Source of the DNA: Bactericera cockerelli
Lineage: Eukaryota > Arthropoda > Insecta > Hemiptera > Triozidae
Assembly (NCBI GenBank): GCA_024516035.1
Contig: CM044962.1
Location: forward strand, 3,828,633 to 3,892,632
DNA length: 64,000 bases
Direction of reading: 5' to 3'
Below, one piece after another: positions 59,635 to 64,000 of this stretch. Within the stretch, counting starts at the first letter, position 1, and every line of letters begins with the position of its first letter. The notes under the pieces were generated by a model. It had not been told where the DNA came from. It saw nothing but the letters and a program-made list of their open reading frames with translations, and searched no databases. The position numbers and the translations under genes are program-made.

Positions 59635-59759
59635 CAGCTACAGGATGTGTCATCAACCTGTGACATAATCTCAACAAATGCAGCATAGCCTTGTGTATCG
59701 ACACCTACATACATCCTGAATACACTATAGCGCACAGGGAGTGCAAGAAGTTCGGGCAC

Positions 59760-61133
59760 ATTCTCGTATTCTCAATACAACTTGTAAAAAAAAAAACGAA
59801 AGTAGGGTCTTAAAAAAGTAATGGTACATTTTTTTTCTCAGTAACATTTACTTACTTTGCGGCGCTTGCCGGTATACAGTGGAAGGAAGAGGCACATATT
59901 TTTATATGTACTTAATTTTGAAATAGGATATGACTTTGTTGTTGTAATAGGATATAACTTTGTTGTTGAAATAGGATATGATTTTTTAACGTCAAAATCG
60001 ATTAAAATAATAATAAAAAAGTCGATTAAAATAATAATAAAAAAGTGCGGATTAAATGGTAGCAGGTACTGGTATAACAATTTTTTCATATTTCATCGAC
60101 ATAGCTGTATATTCAATAAACGTTAAAATACTCTTTACAATCATACGTCAAACACTCCTGCTCCATCTTCACATCCAACACCACGAATTCTTCTCCGAGT
60201 TCCTCTGATCCTCATACTCGTAGCATTAATAACAATGACGGAATTACGAGGGTAAACTATTATCGCTTGCTATTTCAACACCGACCTTAGTAGCTTGATC
60301 AAGAAGGCGGCGGACTTGTAATCGGGAGGTCGTTGGTTCAAGTCTCCATGTTTGAACATTTTTTTGAATGATAAGTTGTCCGCTGTCAATCTGTTTGTTA
60401 TTTGCAATTCTTGTAACGTGCAATTTTCAGAAAGTACTGGACAAATTCCAATGAAATTTTGTAGATGGTCCCACTTTAAATTTATCAACTTCTACGAATG
60501 AATGCTCAAATCTTTTTCTACCACTTAACCCTAAGATACCACTATGTATTCACATTCTCAGACTGAAATTAATATGGAAAAAGCCAGTGCATGGAACATG
60601 AACGCCTAGAAACTAGTGGTTATACAATGTGCCTATCACTTTTAGAACCCGAAGTGTTATATTCGAAAATTATGAGTCGTTCAGTATCCAATATTCAGAC
60701 AACGCTGCCGTTCGTTGAAAAACACACAACTTCCAAAAGGAAAATGAAACTTGTGGGAGTTTAAATAGTTTGTGGACAAAAATAGAAGAGGAAAAGATCC
60801 AAGCACAGGATGGGATCCGATCTACGGATCCCTGCGCTAGCTTGTTTACATTATTATTATGAAAATACATTTAAAAATACAATTTAAGTAGAAATCCTAA
60901 CACATGCTTTCATTATGGGTCATTGAAACTTTCCATGTTCTTAATTTCCATTTGATAATAAGTTATTTTTTACATTTAAATTTATTTATGAAGATTTAAT
61001 TATTTTTTGAAGAAAAAAAAAAAAAAAACAAAAACAAAACTAGATCAAGGGCGGTGCTAATGTTACATTAATATGGAATAGCACACAAAATATGAAAGAA
61101 AAAAAATGTCCGAAAAAAAATTTGCTCACTTAC
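59760..61133. other. Intron segment downstream of the linker exon
   Basis: AT-rich sequence with (aataataaaaaagtcgattaa) doublets near 60000, SINE A half (60283-60350) and a decayed SINE B (60490-60615). No exon was detected. Confidence 0.5.
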
Positions 61134-61268
61134 CCTCGAACTGCCGAACCGCAGACTGCCAGACCTCTTCAGAGTGCCGCTGCGGATGGACTCCGCGTCC
61201 AACTCCACTGGTATGCCGTCCAGACCTGACCGCCTCGTGAGTTCACTCAGTTCCGCCACTGGTTGAAC
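61134..61268 (-). CDS. Mhcl/Myo18A: Myosin XVIII exon: PDZ-to-motor linker
   Basis: This exon is 135 nt (45 codons), phase 0 at both ends, with acceptor ttcgcag|GTT and donor CGAGG|gtaagt. It starts VQPVAELSELTRR, which continues the PDZ strand and matches the conserved Q-P-x-x-E-L-S-E-L linker of myosin XVIII. The rest (LDAESIRSGTLKRSGSLR) is Ser/Arg-rich with possible phosphorylation sites. Its acceptor and first 36 nt recur in a 77-bp tandem array directly upstream (61290-62150). Confidence 0.9.
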
Positions 61269-61289
61269 CTGCGAATATTAGGTAAGTTT

Positions 61290-62150
61290 ATGTATAAGGT
61301 GCACTGGTGCCTCGTGAGTTCACTCAGTTCAGCCACTGGTTGAACCTGCGAATATTAGGTAAGTTTACGTATAAGGTGCACTGGTGCCTCGTGAGTTCAC
61401 TCAGTTCAGCCACTGGTTGAACCTGCGAATATTAGGTAAGTTTATGTATAAGGTGCACTGGTGCCTCGTGAGTTCACTCAGTTCCGCCACTGCTTGAACT
61501 TGCGAATATTAGGTAAGTTTATGTATAAGGTGCACTGGTGCCTCGTGAGTTCACTCAGTTCAGCCACTGGTTGAACCTGCGAATATTAGGTAAGTTTATG
61601 TATAAGGTGCACTGGTGCCTCGTGAGTTCACTCAGTTCAGCCACTGGTTGAACCTGCGAATATTAGGTAAGTTTATGTATAAGGTGCACTGGTGCCTCGT
61701 GAGTTCACTCAGTTCAGCCACTGGTTGAACCTGCGAATATTAGGTAAGTTTATGTATAAGGTGCACTGGTGCCTCGTGAGTTCACTCAGTTCAGCCACTG
61801 GTTGAACCTGCGAATATTAGGTAAGTTTATGTATAAGGTGCACTGGTGCCTCGTGAGTTCACTCAGTTCCGCCACTGGTTGAACCTGCGAATATTAGGTA
61901 AGTTTATGTATAAGGTGCACTGGTGCCTCGTGAGTTCACTCAGTTCAGCCACTGGTTGAACCTGCGAATATTAGGTAAGTTTATGTATAAGGTGCACTGG
62001 TGCCTCGTGAGTTCACTCAGTTCCGCCACTGCTTGAACTTGCGAATATTAGGTAAGTTTATGTATAAGGTGCACTGGTGCCTCGTGAGTTCACTCAGTTC
62101 CGCCACTGGTTGAACCTGCTAATATTAGGTAAGTTTATGTATAAGGTGCA
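61290..62150 (-). repeat. Exon-edge tandem repeat at the 61268 acceptor
   Basis: Eleven copies of a 77-bp unit are present: 36 exonic nt, the acceptor ttcgcag, about 30 bp of intron and the first ~10 bp (gtgcactggt) of a SINE whose full copy begins at 62140. The array therefore formed after that SINE had inserted. Confidence 0.92.
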
Positions 62151-62352
62151 CTGGTTGTCAAGTCGTTAACGCGCTAGTCTGGTAATCCAGGTAGCGTAGG
62201 GATCCGTTGCTTCTAATTCCACCCAATGCATGAATTATTCGTCATTAACTTGAGTTTGTGACCACATAATAATGACAGGGTTAGGTGGTAGAAAATGCTG
62301 TGAGCATTAACCTCGCCTGGTGGTTAACTTCCACTAAGGAGTATTATTATTA
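62140..62352 (+). mobile_element. SINE family B (class II tRNA-like head)
   Basis: The head can pair GCACTGG with CCAGTGC as an acceptor stem (best kept in the 57400 copy) and has TCAAGTGGTTAACGCGCTAG and GGTTCGAATCC boxes resembling tRNA-Ser. The 3' end is cctggtggttaccttccact followed by (ATT)n. Other copies on +: 49312-49410, 57400-57620, 58909-59095. On -: 14466-14669, 24183-24382, 28292-28500, 32608-32802, 35502-35873 (split), 56716-56816, 62550-62758. Confidence 0.8.
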
Positions 62353-62758
62353 TAGACCTAAGTAGCTTGATCGATAAGGCGGCAGACTTGTAACCGGGAG
62401 GTCGGTGGTTCAAGTCCCGGTTTTAGCGTGGATTTAGTAAAGCTAGTTTGAGTAGTTTTGATATCACGAAAGTTATTAAAACAAATATGATAACTTTTTT
62501 TCAGCAAGTAATTAACAACAAATTTAAAGCACCTTGACCTTTTCAATTGTAACACTCTTTAGTGGAAGGTAACCACTAGGTGAGATTAATGTTCAAAGAA
62601 TTTTCTACCAACTAACCCTCAGAGTGCTGAATTTACATGGTCACAAACTCAAATTAATGAGGAAAAATCCAAGCATTGGGTGGGATTCGAACTAACGGAT
62701 CCCTGCAGTACCTGGATTACGAGACTAGCGCTTTAATCATACGACTACCAATTCAATA

Positions 62759-63117
62759 CCAGTTTTTCAGAAATTTTTACTTTCTACAACCTGGCTGGAA
62801 GGTATATTTACTCCAGACATCCAAAATAGATAGTAGTTTTTTTTTTAACACAGCTGTGTTTCGAACTTACGGCACCGAGCGTGTAAGCCCATAGTTACAG
62901 GGTGATACAACAACAGCAGGTCTTCTGTCAATAAAAAATGGAACAGTCAATTTAAGACAGGGTGTAACGGTGACACTGTGTATATTTTCCCCACCTTCAG
63001 CACAAGATTTTTTATATTTTGAAGGTGGGTATACCCTCATTGTTTGTTGAAGATGTTACTGTGAAATATAACAACATGGAAACTTAAAAAAAAAATATGA
63101 CTACAGGGTGGACTCAC
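62759..63117. other. Intron segment next to the PDZ exon
   Basis: AT-rich; a reverse tRNA-like fragment (ctgtgtttcgaacttacggc region, 62845-62895) is the only recognisable item. Confidence 0.45.
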
Positions 63118-63893
63118 CTTCACCGTGACCGCACTCTCACTGGCGCGGATCATATCTATAATCTCCTCCCGTGTCTTCTCCTCCACCCCCACCCCATTCA
63201 CCTCCAACAGCCTGTCCCCCGGCAGCAACCCGGTGTCGTTGCCATGGAGACCGGGCTCTGCGAATATGACGCCTTGCAACACATAGCTCCCACCAGAGCG
63301 CGCTACGATCATCCCTCGCCGGAGTGAGAAACCGAAGTCCCCGTTAGGCGAGAGACGACCAATTGATAGTTCGCGCGGTGCCGGCAGCGAGGGTGTCCGA
63401 ATTTCGGGGAGCGGGAACTCAAGCGTGAGATCCTCACTAGAGTGCGCTGCGGTGCGGAAACGCGAATGGAACCCTTGCCCTTCGCCCACCGGACTCGTAC
63501 TGAAGGGCGGAGTCAGAAAGCTGCTCGAGTCTTCCGTCGTGAGACTCTCGATGCTCGAAGCCCCGCCCACTTCCCGATGAGAGGAGTCCCGATGGTTGCC
63601 GAACCCGTTCCGAGCGGGCCCGACTTCGCCCGATTCGTTTGCGATGAACGTTCGCGTGATGTATTTCGCGGGGTTTCGACTGTGATGGTTGGAGATGTTG
63701 AACTTTGAGCTACTGGAGGAGGCATGGCTGGAGGTTTTACTGGTGGAGGGGTGTGGCAGGGGGAGGTTGGAGTAGGCGATGTGTTCGTTCTGCAGTGTGT
63801 TGAGCAGGAGGAGGTGGGAATCGTCTGTGGTGTCCTCCCCCCCACTGCCGCCACTGTGAACACTGCTGGCCACCTTGGGGCCTTTGAGAATGC
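63118..63893 (-). CDS. Mhcl/Myo18A: Myosin XVIII exon: N-terminal linker and PDZ domain
   Basis: The exon is 776 nt, opens in phase 1 after an acceptor (attgcag|GC) and closes in phase 0 (GTGAAG|gtgagt). It encodes about 258 residues. The first ~175 are Ser/Thr/Pro-rich and probably disordered. The last ~80 form a PDZ domain: carboxylate-binding loop region DFGFSLRR, then VIFAEPG, GLLPGDRLLEVNG and EEIIDMIRASESAVTVKV. The same order, ending in a V-K-V-Q-P joint with the next exon, is seen in MYO18A. A phase-1 start means at least one coding exon lies upstream outside the window. The domain would mediate peptide binding that anchors this isoform. Confidence 0.93.
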
Positions 63894-64000
63894 CTGCAAT
63901 CAAACAAAGTGATCATTTTAGTGAAACTATTTTTGGTTGTATTGAATCAAGATTCAAAAGTGATTTCAGAACAATTATCAACTACAGAGGTAGTTAACTA

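Larger units (their letters stand above)
1149..63893 (-). other. Mhcl/Myo18A: Unconventional myosin XVIII gene (partial; spans the window)
   Basis: This entry is the whole-gene frame for the exons listed below. The exons read right to left give PDZ domain, linker and myosin motor in the order known for myosin XVIII. Phases join correctly at every junction except one frame break inside 24778-24983. Diagnostic points are the PDZ core DFGFSLRR, P-loop GRSGAGKT, switch I NATRVSH, switch II DTPGFQN and the late-motor FRRRY segment. In the known family, myosin XVIII binds actin, self-associates through its tail, has little or no ATPase activity, and acts at the cytoskeleton, Golgi or muscle sarcomere. 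The 5' exon(s) lie beyond 64000 because the PDZ exon opens in phase 1. The motor end, IQ/neck and coiled-coil tail lie left of position 1. Introns total about 59 kb and are mostly transposable elements. Confidence 0.93.

Noticed and set aside
62845..62895. Possible tRNA on the minus strand beside the PDZ exon
   Set aside because: Only a partial tRNA-like segment is present and no cloverleaf could be completed.

Overview
The window is animal DNA, most likely from an arthropod: spliced genes with short GC-rich exons in long AT-rich introns, several families of tRNA-headed SINEs, a 5S-rRNA-headed SINE, Tc1/mariner, Helitron, LINE and Ty3/gypsy elements. An insect is plausible (the gene layout resembles fly Mhcl, and a DRE-type TATCGATA box lies near an inferred promoter), but the species cannot be named from this sequence.

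One host gene, on the minus strand, spans almost the whole window: an unconventional myosin XVIII (MYO18A / fly Mhcl class). Fourteen exons were placed by protein similarity, splice consensus and a continuous reading phase: a PDZ exon (63893-63118), a linker exon (61268-61134), then twelve motor-domain exons from 24983 down to 1149, holding P-loop GRSGAGKT, switch I NATRVSH and switch II DTPGFQN. Together they give about 1,157 codons. The first exon(s) lie beyond the right edge; the end of the motor, the neck and the coiled-coil tail lie beyond the left edge. One exon (24983-24778) has an unresolved one-base frame break at a C-run.

Inside the 36-kb intron between the linker exon and the first motor exon is a 2.36-kb exon on the same strand (43557-41197) coding 787 residues of mostly disordered protein. 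It starts with its own ATG, has an in-frame stop just upstream and a perfect DRE box 62 bp upstream, and ends at a phase-0 donor that fits the phase-0 acceptor at 24983. The simplest reading is an alternative promoter and first exon giving a PDZ-less myosin XVIII isoform.

The introns are packed with mobile DNA. A complete Ty3/gypsy element (3611-8084) has identical 185-bp LTRs, a 4-bp target duplication and one intact Gag-Pol frame. Two copies of a long-inverted-repeat mariner-like element lie at 37031-39482 and 53910-56695; one carries a SINE that the other lacks, with a 17-bp target duplication. At least five SINE families occur, often nested in one another.

The most unusual feature is that five of the fourteen exons are flanked by tandem arrays whose unit spans that exon's own splice junction. 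Exonic edge plus intronic edge is copied 2 to about 33 times on the intron side (2555-2740, 9405-9645, 15485-16695, 19790-20816, 61290-62150). The arrays plant dozens of decoy splice sites in this one gene. I know of no named system of this kind.
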